Of a DNA stretch of 46,129 nt, positions 1 through 7,900 are shown one piece after another. Position 1 is the stretch's first letter; every line of letters begins with the position of its first letter. The stretch comes from Acidimicrobiia bacterium (GTDB lineage Bacteria; Actinomycetota; Acidimicrobiia; IMCC26256; JAMXLJ01). The stretch is taken from the NCBI GenBank assembly GCA_024281095.1, contig JAMXLJ010000168.1, positions 1-46,129 of the forward strand, in the 5' to 3' direction. The notes under the pieces were generated by a model. It ran no database searches. It saw only the letters and a program-made list of their open reading frames with translations, and was not told where the DNA came from. The translations under genes and the position numbers were made by a program.

Positions 1-653
1 CGACGGGCGACGAGGTTGAGCGCGCGCTTGTGACCGTGGATGGTCAGCGGAGCGAGCGAGGCGAGCTCGGTCGCCAGCGCGACGCCCGCGACGCGCGCGT
101 CGTCGACCACCTCGTGCACGAGGCCGACTCTCAGCGCCTCCTCCGCGTCGACGGAGCGGCCCGTGAAGAGCAGGTCGCGCGCGGTGGCCTGCCCGACGAG
201 GACGGCGAGACGGGTGATGTTCGCCGCGCTCAGGAGCACGCCGAGCTTCGACGCCGGGATGCCGAGCTGCGCGCCGGGCTGCACGACGCGCAGGTCGCAC
301 GCCACCGCGAGCTGCAAACCCGCGCCGAGTGCATGGCCGTTGATGCCCGCGATCACCGGCGCGGCGTAGTCGACGATCGTGTCGAGCAGCTGCTCGAACG
401 CGGGGCGAAAGGAGTCGGTCGCCTGCCCGTCGGCGGCGGAGACGTCGTCGAAGCGGCGGGCCAGGTCCGCGCCGGCGCAGAACGCGCTGCCCTCGCCGGT
501 GACAACGACGGCGCGCAGCCCGGCCTCGTGCTCGAGATGCTTGCGCAGGTCGCCGGCGAGCTCGGCGTTCAACGCGTTTCGCCGCTGCGGACGATCGATC
601 GTCGCGATGCCGACCCCGTCGCGCGTCTCCCAGCGAATCGTGCCGTCGCCCAC
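1..653 (-). CDS. Enoyl-CoA hydratase/isomerase family protein (partial, C-terminus outside window)
   Basis: A crotonase-fold protein, expected to add water to, or isomerise, an unsaturated acyl-CoA. The frame starts with GTG, 3 bases after the stop of the biotinyl protein, and stays open to the window edge (about 217 residues). I see the N-terminal crotonase pattern IATIDRPQRRNALN, the first oxyanion-hole segment AFCAGADL and the second INGHALGAGLQLA, in the right order and spacing. The exact substrate cannot be read. It lies last in a same-strand run with a biotinyl carrier, a carboxyltransferase and another hydratase, so a role in short- or branched-chain acyl-CoA breakdown is inferred. The family call is secure; the natural end is not visible. 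Confidence 0.9.
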   Translation of the reverse strand, partial: MGDGTIRWETRDGVGIATIDRPQRRNALNAELAGDLRKHLEHEAGLRAVVVTGEGSAFCAGADLARRFDDVSAADGQATDSFRPAFEQLLDTIVDYAAPVIAGINGHALGAGLQLAVACDLRVVQPGAQLGIPASKLGVLLSAANITRLAVLVGQATARDLLFTGRSVDAEEALRVGLVHEVVDDARVAGVALATELASLAPLTIHGHKRALNLVAR

Positions 654-656
654 GAG

Positions 657-875
657 TCAGCTCTCGTCGATGATCGCGATGAGGTCGCCTTCCTGCACGA
701 CGTCCTCGGGTTGCACGTGGATCTCACGCACGACGCCGGGCGTCTCGGTGACCACGGGGATCTCCATCTTCATCGATTCGAGGATCACGATCTCGTCGCC
801 CTCGGCCACCATCTGGCCCTCCTCGGCGACGACCTGCCACACGTTCGCGGTGATCTCCGCGCGCACTTCAGCCAT
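657..875 (-). CDS. Biotinyl (biotin/lipoyl attachment) carrier protein
   Basis: A stand-alone 72-residue biotinyl domain, the swinging arm that carries CO2 between the biotin carboxylase and carboxyltransferase halves of an acyl-CoA carboxylase. The biotinylation motif ESMKMEIPV is present, with the target lysine at about residue 36, and the segment ends with the usual GDLIAII strand. I chose the ATG at 875 because it begins directly at the domain (MAEVRAEI); an upstream ATG at 911 would add a non-conserved tail. It lies between the carboxyltransferase gene and a hydratase. A fused biotin carboxylase is usual in actinobacterial alpha subunits, so a separate carrier is a little unusual; no biotin carboxylase gene is in view. 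Confidence 0.92.
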   Translation of the reverse strand: MAEVRAEITANVWQVVAEEGQMVAEGDEIVILESMKMEIPVVTETPGVVREIHVQPEDVVQEGDLIAIIDES

Positions 876-929
876 GTCTTCTCGCTCGCTCCACTCGCTG
901 CCCGGCCGCACGCTACACGGGGCCGCGCC

Positions 930-2549
930 CTACACGGGGAGGACGCCGTGCTTGCGCCACGGGCGCTCGACATGCTTGTCCCGCGACACGCGCAGACCGC
1001 GCGCGATCGCGGCACGGGTCTCGGCCGGGTCGATGACGTCGTCGACCTTCGCGTGACCGGCCGCGACGTAGGGATCGATGTTGCGCCGGATCTCCTCGGC
1101 GAGCTCCAACCGCTTCGTCGCCCGCTCCTCTTCGGGGACTGCCTCGAGCGTGCGCCGGTGGATGATCGCGACGGCGCCGTCGGGACCCATCACCGCGATC
1201 TCGGCCGTCGGCCATGTGACGATGTAGTCGGCTTCGTACGCCAGCCCGTTCATCACGAAGTAGCCGGCGCCGTAGCTCTTGCGCATGACGACACTGATCT
1301 TCGGCACCGTGGCTTCCGAGACCGCGAACAGCATTTTGGCGCCGTGCCTGATGATCCCCTGCTTCTCGACCGCCGAGCCCACGACGAAACCCGGCACATC
1401 GTGGAGGAAGACCAGCGGAATGTTGAACGCGTCGCACAGCCAGACGAAGCGCGCCGCCTTGTCCGCGGCGTTCACGTCGAGCGCGCCGCCGAGCACCATC
1501 GGCTGGTTGGCCACGATCCCGACCGCGGCACCGCCGACGTGCGCGAGCGCGGTGACGACGTTCTTCGCCCAGTCGGGCTTCATCCAGAGCACGTCGCCGT
1601 CGTCGACGATGGCGGTCACGACTCTCCGAACGTCGTACGCGCGTCGTGGCGCGGTCGGGACGATCGCATGCAACTCGTCGACCCGTCGGTCGACCGGATC
1701 GTCCGTGGGCCGCTCGGGTGGACGCTCCCGGTTGTTCGACGGGAAGAACGAAAGGTACCGGCGTACGACCGCGAGGCATTCGTCGTCGTCGGCGACTTCG
1801 AGGTCGGCGACACCCGACACCTTCGTGTGCACGGCGGAGCCGCCCATCTCCTCCTCGGTGACGTCCTCCCCCACGGCGGCCTTCACGAGGTGACGGCCTC
1901 CCAACGCCATCGACGACGTTCCCTTCACCATGGGCACGAAGTCGGCGAGCGCGGGGATGTAAGCGGTGCCGGCCGCGCAGTGCCCGAGCATCGCGGCGAC
2001 CATCGGAACGACCCCGCTCATCGCGACCTGCTCGCGGAACAGCGCGCCCATGCCCGCGAACGTCGACCCGCTCTGGGACGAGATGCGTGCTCCGGCCGAG
2101 TCGAGCAGCCAGACCATCGGAATCCGCTGACGCAGCGCGAGCTCCCGGATGCGCGACACCTTGTCTTCGCCCACGGCGCCCATCGACCCCGCCATCACGG
2201 TGAAGTCGTACGCCGCGATCGCAACGCGGCGGCCGTCGACGTCACCCACGCCGGTGACACATCCGTCGGCGGCGAGGTACCGGTCACCGAGGCCGGGATC
2301 CATGTGGTCGGCGAGCATGCCGAACTCGACGAACGTGCCCTGATCCACGAGGCGCTCCAACCGCTCGCGAACGGTGAGCTTGCCGAGCGAGTGTTGCCGG
2401 TCGACAAGCTCGGGACCGCCCATTCCGAGGGCCTGTTCCCGCCGCGCCACCAGACCGTCGACGAGCGGACCCCACTCGTGCACGTCGCCGCCTTCGTGCG
2501 ACACGGGCCGCGGGGCGTCGTCGCTCATCGCGCGTTCATCCCGGCTCAT
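930..2549 (-). CDS. Acyl-CoA carboxylase, carboxyltransferase (beta) subunit
   Basis: A 539-residue carboxyltransferase of the propionyl/methylmalonyl-CoA carboxylase family, which moves CO2 from biotin to an acyl-CoA. The N-terminal half has the typical start (RQHSLGKLTVRERLERL), the GSMGAVGEDK region, and the first crotonase-like oxyanion segment. The C-terminal half has FLHDVPGFVVGSAVEKQGII and the KSYGAGYFVMNG segment. Length matches the family. I prefer the ATG at 2549 because it makes an ATGA overlap with the hydratase upstream; an ATG at 2561 would also work. It is probably translated together with the hydratases and the biotinyl carrier. Propionyl-CoA, acetyl-CoA or another acyl-CoA could be the substrate; sequence alone does not decide. 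Confidence 0.93.
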   Translation of the reverse strand: MSRDERAMSDDAPRPVSHEGGDVHEWGPLVDGLVARREQALGMGGPELVDRQHSLGKLTVRERLERLVDQGTFVEFGMLADHMDPGLGDRYLAADGCVTGVGDVDGRRVAIAAYDFTVMAGSMGAVGEDKVSRIRELALRQRIPMVWLLDSAGARISSQSGSTFAGMGALFREQVAMSGVVPMVAAMLGHCAAGTAYIPALADFVPMVKGTSSMALGGRHLVKAAVGEDVTEEEMGGSAVHTKVSGVADLEVADDDECLAVVRRYLSFFPSNNRERPPERPTDDPVDRRVDELHAIVPTAPRRAYDVRRVVTAIVDDGDVLWMKPDWAKNVVTALAHVGGAAVGIVANQPMVLGGALDVNAADKAARFVWLCDAFNIPLVFLHDVPGFVVGSAVEKQGIIRHGAKMLFAVSEATVPKISVVMRKSYGAGYFVMNGLAYEADYIVTWPTAEIAVMGPDGAVAIIHRRTLEAVPEEERATKRLELAEEIRRNIDPYVAAGHAKVDDVIDPAETRAAIARGLRVSRDKHVERPWRKHGVLPV

Positions 2550-3319
2550 CGCCCGGTCCACCGCGGCGCGCGCTTCTCGGCGAAGGCGGCGACCCCTTCG
2601 GCCGCATCCTCACTGGTGCTCGTCACCGAGAGCATCGCGTGTAGATACGCGAGCGCGTCGTCGGCCGCCATGTCGAGGACGCGGTAGAAGGACTCGCGGC
2701 CCCAGCGCATGATGAGCGGCGATTTCGACGAGAGCACGGTCGCGAGCTCGTCGACAGTGGTATCGAGCTCGGCGACCGGCACGACACGGTTCACGAATCC
2801 CAATGCGGAGGCCTCGAGCGCGTCCACGCGACGCCCCGTCATCATGAGGTCGAGCGCCTGCTTGGGCGACATCGCCCGCAGCAGCGGCACGCTGATCATG
2901 AACGGCCACAGGCCGACGTCGATCTCGGGCGTGCCGAACACCGCGTCGTCGGCCGCGACGACGAGGTCACAGGCGAGCGCGAGCCCGAAGCCGCCGGCGA
3001 GCGCGTATCCGCGAACCCGCGCGATCGTCGGCTTGCCGAGCGTCCACAGTGACCGGAACAACGCGGGGAACAGGCCGCGGGCGTCGTGTGCAGAGCCGGC
3101 CGGCGCGCCGGTGACGCCGCTCAGGTCGGCGCCGGTACAGAACGCGCGGTCGCCGGCGCCCGTGAGAACGACGACGCGCACGTCCTCATCGGCGCGGGCC
3201 CGGCCGAGCGCGTCGTCGAGCTCGCGCAGCGCGGCGAACGACAAGGCGTTCCGGCGCTCCGGCCGGTCGATCGTCACCCGCGCCACCGGCCCGGCCCGTT
3301 CGTACCGGACCTCGTCCAT
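2546..3319 (-). CDS. Enoyl-CoA hydratase/isomerase family protein
   Basis: A 257-residue crotonase-family protein. The start is set at the ATG at 3319 (MDEVRYERAG); an upstream in-frame start at 3343 would add eight residues. The crotonase hallmarks are VTIDRPERRNALSF near the N-terminus, AFCTGADLSG (first oxyanion segment) and VRGYALAGGFGLALACDLV (second). It is first in the run that continues into the carboxyltransferase (ATGA overlap). On the minus strand a TACGAT box lies about 10 bases upstream of the start, so the transcript may be leaderless. Substrate unknown; the neighbours suggest branched or odd-chain acyl-CoA metabolism. Confidence 0.92.
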   Translation of the reverse strand: MDEVRYERAGPVARVTIDRPERRNALSFAALRELDDALGRARADEDVRVVVLTGAGDRAFCTGADLSGVTGAPAGSAHDARGLFPALFRSLWTLGKPTIARVRGYALAGGFGLALACDLVVAADDAVFGTPEIDVGLWPFMISVPLLRAMSPKQALDLMMTGRRVDALEASALGFVNRVVPVAELDTTVDELATVLSSKSPLIMRWGRESFYRVLDMAADDALAYLHAMLSVTSTSEDAAEGVAAFAEKRAPRWTGR

Positions 3320-3364
3320 ATCGCGGCATCGTACGCGGTCCACCCCGGGCCGGCGGTGCCTCGC

Positions 3365-3370
3365 TACCGT
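3365..3370 (+). promoter_or_regulatory. Putative -10 box for a leaderless transcript
   Basis: TACCGT fits the TANNNT -10 pattern and lies 8 bases before the ATG of the DUF5317 gene. That spacing would place the transcription start at or beside the start codon. No good -35 hexamer is seen. The intergenic space to the divergent hydratase gene is only about 59 bases. Confidence 0.45.
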
Positions 3371-3378
3371 GGCACGCG

Positions 3379-4194
3379 ATGACGTTCATGCCGCTCGGGG
3401 TGGTGGCGGCGCTGCTGCTGGTCCTCGCGACCCGGGGCAGCCTGGCCCGTCTCGGCCGGCTGCCGCTCCGGGCGCTCGACATGCTCTTTGCCGGGCTCGC
3501 GCTCCAGGTGCTCCTCCAGGTCGTGCACATCCCTCAGGCGCGCGTCGACGACGTCGGGTTCGGCCTCCTCCTCGCGTCGTACGCCCTGATCCTCACGTTC
3601 TGCCTCGGAAACCTCCACGTGCGTGGCATGACGATCGTGCTGCTCGGTGTCGCGTTGAACGCGGTCGTCATCGCGCTGAACCAGGGCATGCCCGCGAACG
3701 GGCCCACGCGCAGAACCGCCGACGGCCACCGCATCTCGCGTGTGATCACGAACGTGAAGCACCGGCCCGAGCGACCCGACGATCTGCTCACCCCGCTCGA
3801 CGACCGCATCATGCTGCCGCGGCCGTCACACGACCTCCTGTCCTTCGGTGATCTCGTGCTCGTCGCGGGCCTGCTCGACGTCTGCTACTGGGGTAGCCGC
3901 CGGGACGAGGAGGACGGATCGACGAGTGTGTTCGCGATGTCCTTCCGTGCGGCTGGCGCGCCGGCGCCGAAGGCGGCGCGCCAGCCCGAGACCGTGCAGA
4001 GGGGTGCTGTCGAGATCGAGGACTCCGAAGACCGCCCCGCTCCCGAGGACGTGGAGGAGAACACCGCGTTCCTCGCGTACGACAGCATCCTCGACTTGAG
4101 CAAAGCGGAGCGCGCGGAGCGCGAAGGTCAGGCGCGCACCGACGACCGACGCGACACGACGCGCTCGAGCGCGGCCACGACGTCCTGGTCGTAG
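3379..4194 (+). CDS. DUF5317 family membrane protein
   Basis: A 271-residue integral membrane protein of unknown function. The N-terminal 100 residues hold three or four hydrophobic helices, followed by the segment ALNQGMPANGPTRR, which I recognise as typical of DUF5317. One more hydrophobic helix (LLSFGDLVLVAGLLDVCYW) lies near residue 160. The C-terminal 90 residues are charged and low in complexity and look cytosolic. Its last 67 bases overlap the end of the convergent HD-domain gene, so part of the tail is encoded on both strands. No enzymatic motif is visible. The start is supported by a -10-like box 8 bases upstream. The family call is from memory of the motif, not a search. Confidence 0.75.
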   Translation: MTFMPLGVVAALLLVLATRGSLARLGRLPLRALDMLFAGLALQVLLQVVHIPQARVDDVGFGLLLASYALILTFCLGNLHVRGMTIVLLGVALNAVVIALNQGMPANGPTRRTADGHRISRVITNVKHRPERPDDLLTPLDDRIMLPRPSHDLLSFGDLVLVAGLLDVCYWGSRRDEEDGSTSVFAMSFRAAGAPAPKAARQPETVQRGAVEIEDSEDRPAPEDVEENTAFLAYDSILDLSKAERAEREGQARTDDRRDTTRSSAATTSWS

Positions 4195-5300
4195 GCGTAG
4201 CCCGGTCCGGAGTACAGGACTTCGATCGCGCCGCGTGCGTGCTGCGGGCTCCCCGCGGTCAGCTCGTCGAACGCGCTCGCGACCTTGAGAATGTGTCCGC
4301 TCAGCGCACGTCCGTCGTCGACGAGCTCGAGCGCACGGTTGCGACGGATCGGTTCGACCGTGAGGACATCGCCGGCGGGGGCCAGGTACTCGGTCGCGCG
4401 CAGGATCGCGGCGCCGGCCTCCGCGACCTCCCACGGGTCCGCCGGCCGCCCGAGCACCTCCGCGTCGTCGAGACACAGGTGACCGATGTGGTGGAGCAGC
4501 GCCGCGGTCTCGAGGTGCTGCAGCTGTACCGGCTCGAGATCGAGCTCGTCGCCGATCTCGACGCACAGTGCGGCGACGCGCTCGGCGTGCCCGGGCCGCA
4601 CGAGACCACCGAGCTCCGGCGCAAGCGACAGCGCGCGGATCGTCTGGTCGTACGTTGCGCGGATCGAGCTCAGACGGTTGAAGGAGTACCAGGTCGCGAG
4701 CAGCGGCACCGAGAAGATCAGCGGCCCCCACAGGCCGATCCCGTGACCACCGATGCCGGTCTCGCCCGCGGCCATCAGCACGCCGCTCGTCAGCAACGCC
4801 AGCTCGGCCTCCCAGCCGTGGAAGGCACGCCCGAGGCCTCGGCGGCCGCCTGCGAACACCACCTCGTCGCAGGCGATCTGGGCCAGACCCGCGAGCGCGA
4901 GTGCGAGCAGACCGACGGCCCGACCGTTGCCGTAATGGAACAGCTCGGCGGTGACCCGGAACACGACGTACGCGGCCAGCCCCGTGACGACGCGCTGTGC
5001 CGCCGTCATGACGCGCGTGTGTCCGTTCGCCTCCGACCGCACGACCGCGGCGGCGAGTTGCGCCGCGCAGACCGTGATCGCGAACGCAGGCAACGTCGCG
5101 ACGGCCGCCAGCACGAGCACAACCGCGTGCGACAACGGCAACGCAGGACCGTGTTGCGGCTCGAGCTCGAGCAACTCGCCGAGCACGACTCCGGAGGCAA
5201 GCGCGACGAGCGCGACGGCGTCGCCGTGCGGCGCGACGATGGCCGCGATTCCCGCGGCGCACGCCCCGACCGCAACCACGAGCAGCATCCGATGTCTCAC
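4128..5300 (-). CDS. Membrane protein with degenerate HD domain
   Basis: A 390-residue protein with about six hydrophobic helices in residues 1-210 and a C-terminal HD-phosphohydrolase-like domain. The first histidine (H238 in GHAERVAAL) is kept. The HD dyad is replaced: residues 268-274 read LLHHIGH, with His where the metal-binding Asp should be and His where the usual Lys stands. No GYP motif is present. It is therefore probably not an active phosphodiesterase; a sensory or partner role with the intact HD protein upstream is inferred. It overlaps that gene by ATGA (5297-5300), so the two are translationally coupled. The 3' end overlaps DUF5317 tail to tail. Confidence 0.82.
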   Translation of the reverse strand: MRHRMLLVVAVGACAAGIAAIVAPHGDAVALVALASGVVLGELLELEPQHGPALPLSHAVVLVLAAVATLPAFAITVCAAQLAAAVVRSEANGHTRVMTAAQRVVTGLAAYVVFRVTAELFHYGNGRAVGLLALALAGLAQIACDEVVFAGGRRGLGRAFHGWEAELALLTSGVLMAAGETGIGGHGIGLWGPLIFSVPLLATWYSFNRLSSIRATYDQTIRALSLAPELGGLVRPGHAERVAALCVEIGDELDLEPVQLQHLETAALLHHIGHLCLDDAEVLGRPADPWEVAEAGAAILRATEYLAPAGDVLTVEPIRRNRALELVDDGRALSGHILKVASAFDELTAGSPQHARGAIEVLYSGPGYAYDQDVVAALERVVSRRSSVRA

Positions 5301-6655
5301 GCGGCACCGCCGTCCGACGCCACCCGTTGCGCCTCGGGCAAGAGGTCACCGAGGCCGGCTGATCCCGTGCCGGCGACCGGTGGCGGCGTGGCCCAGTGCT
5401 CGTCGGCCTCTTCGTAGCCCGCACCGAAATGCTCGCCGCGGCGCTCGATCGCGACGATCAGCGCCTCGACGACCCGAGGATGGAACTGACGGGCGGCATT
5501 CTTGCGCAGCTCTCCGAACGCGATTTCCTGCGTGAGCGCCCGACGATACGAACGCGTCGACGTCATGGCGTCGAATGCGTCCGCGACCGCGACGATGTGC
5601 GGCTCGATCGGCTGACCGTACTTGTCGGACACCCACGTGAAGCGCGCGTGCTCGCTCGATGCGCTCGGCGCAACCGGCGCGAGGAAATCGATGCGGCTGA
5701 GGATCTCCACCGACACGTGCTCGTGCTCCCGCACGCGGGCGAACTCCTCGGCGGTGAGCCGGCCGGGCTTGTTCAACAAGTGGTTCGGCACGATCAGCTT
5801 CCCCACGTCGTGCATCAGGGCCGCGAGACGCAGACGCTCGAGTTGCATCGGTGAGAGCCCTAACTCAGCGCCGATGTACAACGCGAACCTTGCGACGCGC
5901 TCCGCGTGCCCGGCGGTGTACGCGTCCTTCGCTTCCAGCGCGCGGATGAGAATCCGGATGGTCGCCTCGTGGGCTTCCTTCAGGTCGATGTAGCTCTTGA
6001 ACACGTGGCGAGCGATGACGATCGGGACGATGAACAACAGCACCGACGCCGGCCCGATCTGCAGGTAGAGGCGACCCATGAAGACGCCCAGCACCGCGAA
6101 CGGGTAGACGTGCAGATACGTGGGCGCGTAATCGGCGAGCACCGCGCGGGCTCCACGTCCGGTGGCCGCGGCAACCACCATCGTCAGGAACAGCGTGCCG
6201 AGGATCGAGTTTGCCGCGGCCGCGGGCAACGAGACGACGAGCAGGGTCGGCACGAAACTGCTCGACGAGTGCGGCATCGTTGCGAAGGTGACCGCTGCCG
6301 CCAGCGTGGCGAGCGACAGATTTCCGACGTTGAAGAGGACCTTGCGCCAGTCGAACGCGCGGAAGTGCTCGATCAGAACGGCGCCGCAGGCGCCGACGAG
6401 CATCGGACCGAGTAGAGAGTTCTCGGACCGGAACACCACGACGGCGGCCATGGTGATCATGAAGCTCGCACTCACACCGGTGCCCGCCAACGTGACGTCC
6501 TGGTTCGCGGCGAACGCGGACAGCGTGCCGAGCAGCACGAGGGGCACGATCGAGGGACGTGCCGAGACGCGCGCCGCGAGGACCGCGGCACCCAGGGCGG
6601 TGATTCCGATGGCGACGCACATGACGTCGATGCGATTCGGACGGCGGAGCGACAC
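5297..6655 (-). CDS. Membrane-anchored HD domain protein (HD-GYP-like)
   Basis: A 452-residue protein with seven or eight hydrophobic segments (about 12-215), a short linker helix and an HD domain. The HD residues are complete: H250 (AGHAERVARF), H282-D283 with K286 (LMHDVGKLIVP), H311/H313 and D359 (AVADAFDAMTSTRSYR). The last motif is typical of HD-GYP c-di-GMP phosphodiesterases, but the GYP loop is altered: the stretch around residues 334-350 reads SEHARFTWVSDKYGQPI. Cyclic-dinucleotide hydrolysis is therefore possible but unproven. The GTG at 6655 is chosen because a GGAAGGA lies about 12 bases upstream; the frame extends further without good starts. It lies 52 bases after a 29-residue peptide gene and overlaps the degenerate HD partner. 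Confidence 0.85.
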   Translation of the reverse strand: MSLRRPNRIDVMCVAIGITALGAAVLAARVSARPSIVPLVLLGTLSAFAANQDVTLAGTGVSASFMITMAAVVVFRSENSLLGPMLVGACGAVLIEHFRAFDWRKVLFNVGNLSLATLAAAVTFATMPHSSSSFVPTLLVVSLPAAAANSILGTLFLTMVVAAATGRGARAVLADYAPTYLHVYPFAVLGVFMGRLYLQIGPASVLLFIVPIVIARHVFKSYIDLKEAHEATIRILIRALEAKDAYTAGHAERVARFALYIGAELGLSPMQLERLRLAALMHDVGKLIVPNHLLNKPGRLTAEEFARVREHEHVSVEILSRIDFLAPVAPSASSEHARFTWVSDKYGQPIEPHIVAVADAFDAMTSTRSYRRALTQEIAFGELRKNAARQFHPRVVEALIVAIERRGEHFGAGYEEADEHWATPPPVAGTGSAGLGDLLPEAQRVASDGGAA

Positions 6656-6707
6656 CGGTTCGGCGGATCCTTCCGGGAGGAGACAGCAAGGCCCCGACGG
6701 GAGTGAA

Positions 6708-6797
6708 CTACTTCCAGACGCCGTTCGCGCCACCTGCCAGCAGCAGCGCGGCCAGCGCCGAAGCGATCGCAGCAATACGGACGTAGGCCTTCTTCAT
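6708..6797 (-). CDS. Small hydrophobic peptide, 29 residues
   Basis: A short ORF with ATG at 6797, preceded by a strong ribosome site (AAAGGGGGTC) about 10 bases upstream. The product starts MKKAYVRIAAIASALAALLL and ends AGGANGVWK. It has a Lys-rich N-terminus and one hydrophobic helix of about 18 residues with small residues, like a minimal membrane peptide or an uncleaved signal. It lies at the head of the HD-protein operon, 52 bases before the GTG of the intact HD protein. No family is assigned. A translated-leader role or a small membrane partner of the HD proteins is possible. Confidence rests on the ribosome site and the amphipathic layout. Confidence 0.6.
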   Translation of the reverse strand: MKKAYVRIAAIASALAALLLAGGANGVWK

Positions 6798-7203
6798 CGG
6801 GTGAAGACCCCCTTTACGGTGATCTCCCCGGCCGTCCGCTGTGTGGCCTGGGGGAATCCGCTTCGCTTGGGGTGCCTTACACGCCGGGACCTTGTTGTCT
6901 CCCTCCGTGACGTGCGCTCACGGGTGGGACTTGGCTCGTGCCATCCTCCCGATCGTCGACGGACGTTCGCTCTCCGTGGTTCTCGTCGGCCTGCCCGTGG
7001 CCCTTGAATCCTGAGCAGACACGGCCTTACGGCACCAGAGTCGGTCGGCCCAATTTCCGGGCCCGGAGATCACGGTAGTTCACTCCAACCACAGAAGCCA
7101 CAGACGCGTTTGACGCGGCACGGGTTCCATCGGCAGTTCCGGCCAATTTCCGAGGCCTTCGGCCTTATGCTTCCTTCCTCCGACGGGGGGCGGGAGACAC
7201 GCT
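6798..7203. other. 406-base intergenic region, hairpin-rich, divergent promoters
   Basis: No convincing gene here. On the minus strand it forms the leader of the small peptide and HD operon and can fold locally: CCGTGA/TCACGG hairpin at about 6914-6932 and a GGGA/TCCC stem at about 6888-6905. I compared it by eye with the c-di-GMP (GEMM) and c-di-AMP (ydaO) riboswitch consensus cores and found no match. The right part should hold the promoter of the gene at 7204 and two copies of an AATTTCCG motif. Confidence 0.5.
7047..7157. repeat. Two copies of a GGCC(C)AATTTCCGRGGCC-like motif
   Basis: GGCCCAATTTCCGGGCC at 7047-7063 and GGCCAATTTCCGAGGCC at 7141-7157 share the core AATTTCCG with G/C-rich inverted arms, 94 bases apart. 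One copy is nearer the minus-strand HD operon, the other nearer the plus-strand gene at 7204. They could be binding sites of one shared regulator. Direct observation; the function is inference. Confidence 0.45.
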
Positions 7204-7869
7204 GTGAACGACGGGGACGGGCAGGGCGCCGACCAGTGGCAGGAGCTCGAGCGGGAGCTCTGCCGGCTTCCTGACATCTCTGCGGCACGCATCGTGGTCG
7301 ACCAGGAGAGCCAGCCCGTCGAGGTGCACGTCCTCGCCCTGCCCGGGAAGCACCCCAAGCAGGTGGTGCGCGACATCCAGTCGGTTGCGCTCGCGTCGTT
7401 CGGTATCGAGCTCGACCGGCGGATCGTCTCGGTCGTGCAGTTCGGCAACGAGGCCGGGGGCGCTCGAGCGAGTGCGGCAGGTGGGCCCCGCACCGTGATC
7501 GGGGGGATCACCGCGGAGACGAGCGGCCTCCGCTCGCTCGTCCGGGTGACGCTGCGCCGCGGCGAGCAGGAGGCGGTCGGCTTCGCCGAGGGGTCGATCG
7601 CGGTCGCGACGCGGCACCGCCTCGTCGCGACCGCCACGCTCGACGCCCTCCGGCAGCTCGATCCGGTGGCCGAGTGCCTCGACGTCGACAGCGCCCAGAT
7701 CACCCGGGCCGGCATGCACGAGGTCGCGCTCGTCACGATCGTGTTCGTCGTGCCGCCCGGCGAACATCTGGTCTCGGGCTCGGCCGCCGTACGCGGCCAT
7801 CAGGAGGCCGACGCGGTGGCACGCGCGGTCCTCGACGCGACGAACCGCCGGCTCCCGCAACTGGCCTGA
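7204..7869 (+). CDS. Conserved protein of unknown function
   Basis: A 221-residue soluble protein starting with GTG (gggggcgggagacacgctGTG; the G-rich stretch may serve as ribosome site). Residues 25-65 hold the pattern PVEVHVLALPGKHPKQVVRDIQS followed by FGIELDRRIVSVVQF. I recall this pattern from many uncharacterised actinobacterial and clostridial proteins, where the first strand-rich part may sense or bind something. The C-terminal half has repeated beta/alpha segments (RSLVRVTLRRG, GSIAVATRHRLVATATLDAL, LVTIVFVVPPG). No signal peptide or membrane helix. It is divergent from the HD operon and 31 bases ahead of a glycosyltransferase. Function unknown. Confidence 0.78.
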   Translation: MNDGDGQGADQWQELERELCRLPDISAARIVVDQESQPVEVHVLALPGKHPKQVVRDIQSVALASFGIELDRRIVSVVQFGNEAGGARASAAGGPRTVIGGITAETSGLRSLVRVTLRRGEQEAVGFAEGSIAVATRHRLVATATLDALRQLDPVAECLDVDSAQITRAGMHEVALVTIVFVVPPGEHLVSGSAAVRGHQEADAVARAVLDATNRRLPQLA

Positions 7870-7900
7870 GTCACCGCGCACCTATCGTTGCCACGAAGCC

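Noticed and set aside
30-2687. 885-codon open frame on the plus strand across the carboxylase region
   Set aside because: It lies opposite the carboxyltransferase, biotinyl and hydratase genes, which have clear family motifs; the plus-strand product is Arg/Asp/His-rich without any motif, as expected for the antisense of high-GC genes.
6798-7046. Possible c-di-GMP or c-di-AMP riboswitch before the HD operon
   Set aside because: Neither the GEMM core (GGGCAAACC-like) nor the ydaO core (GGGGAACC and GGGGTGAAT-like) is present on the minus strand.
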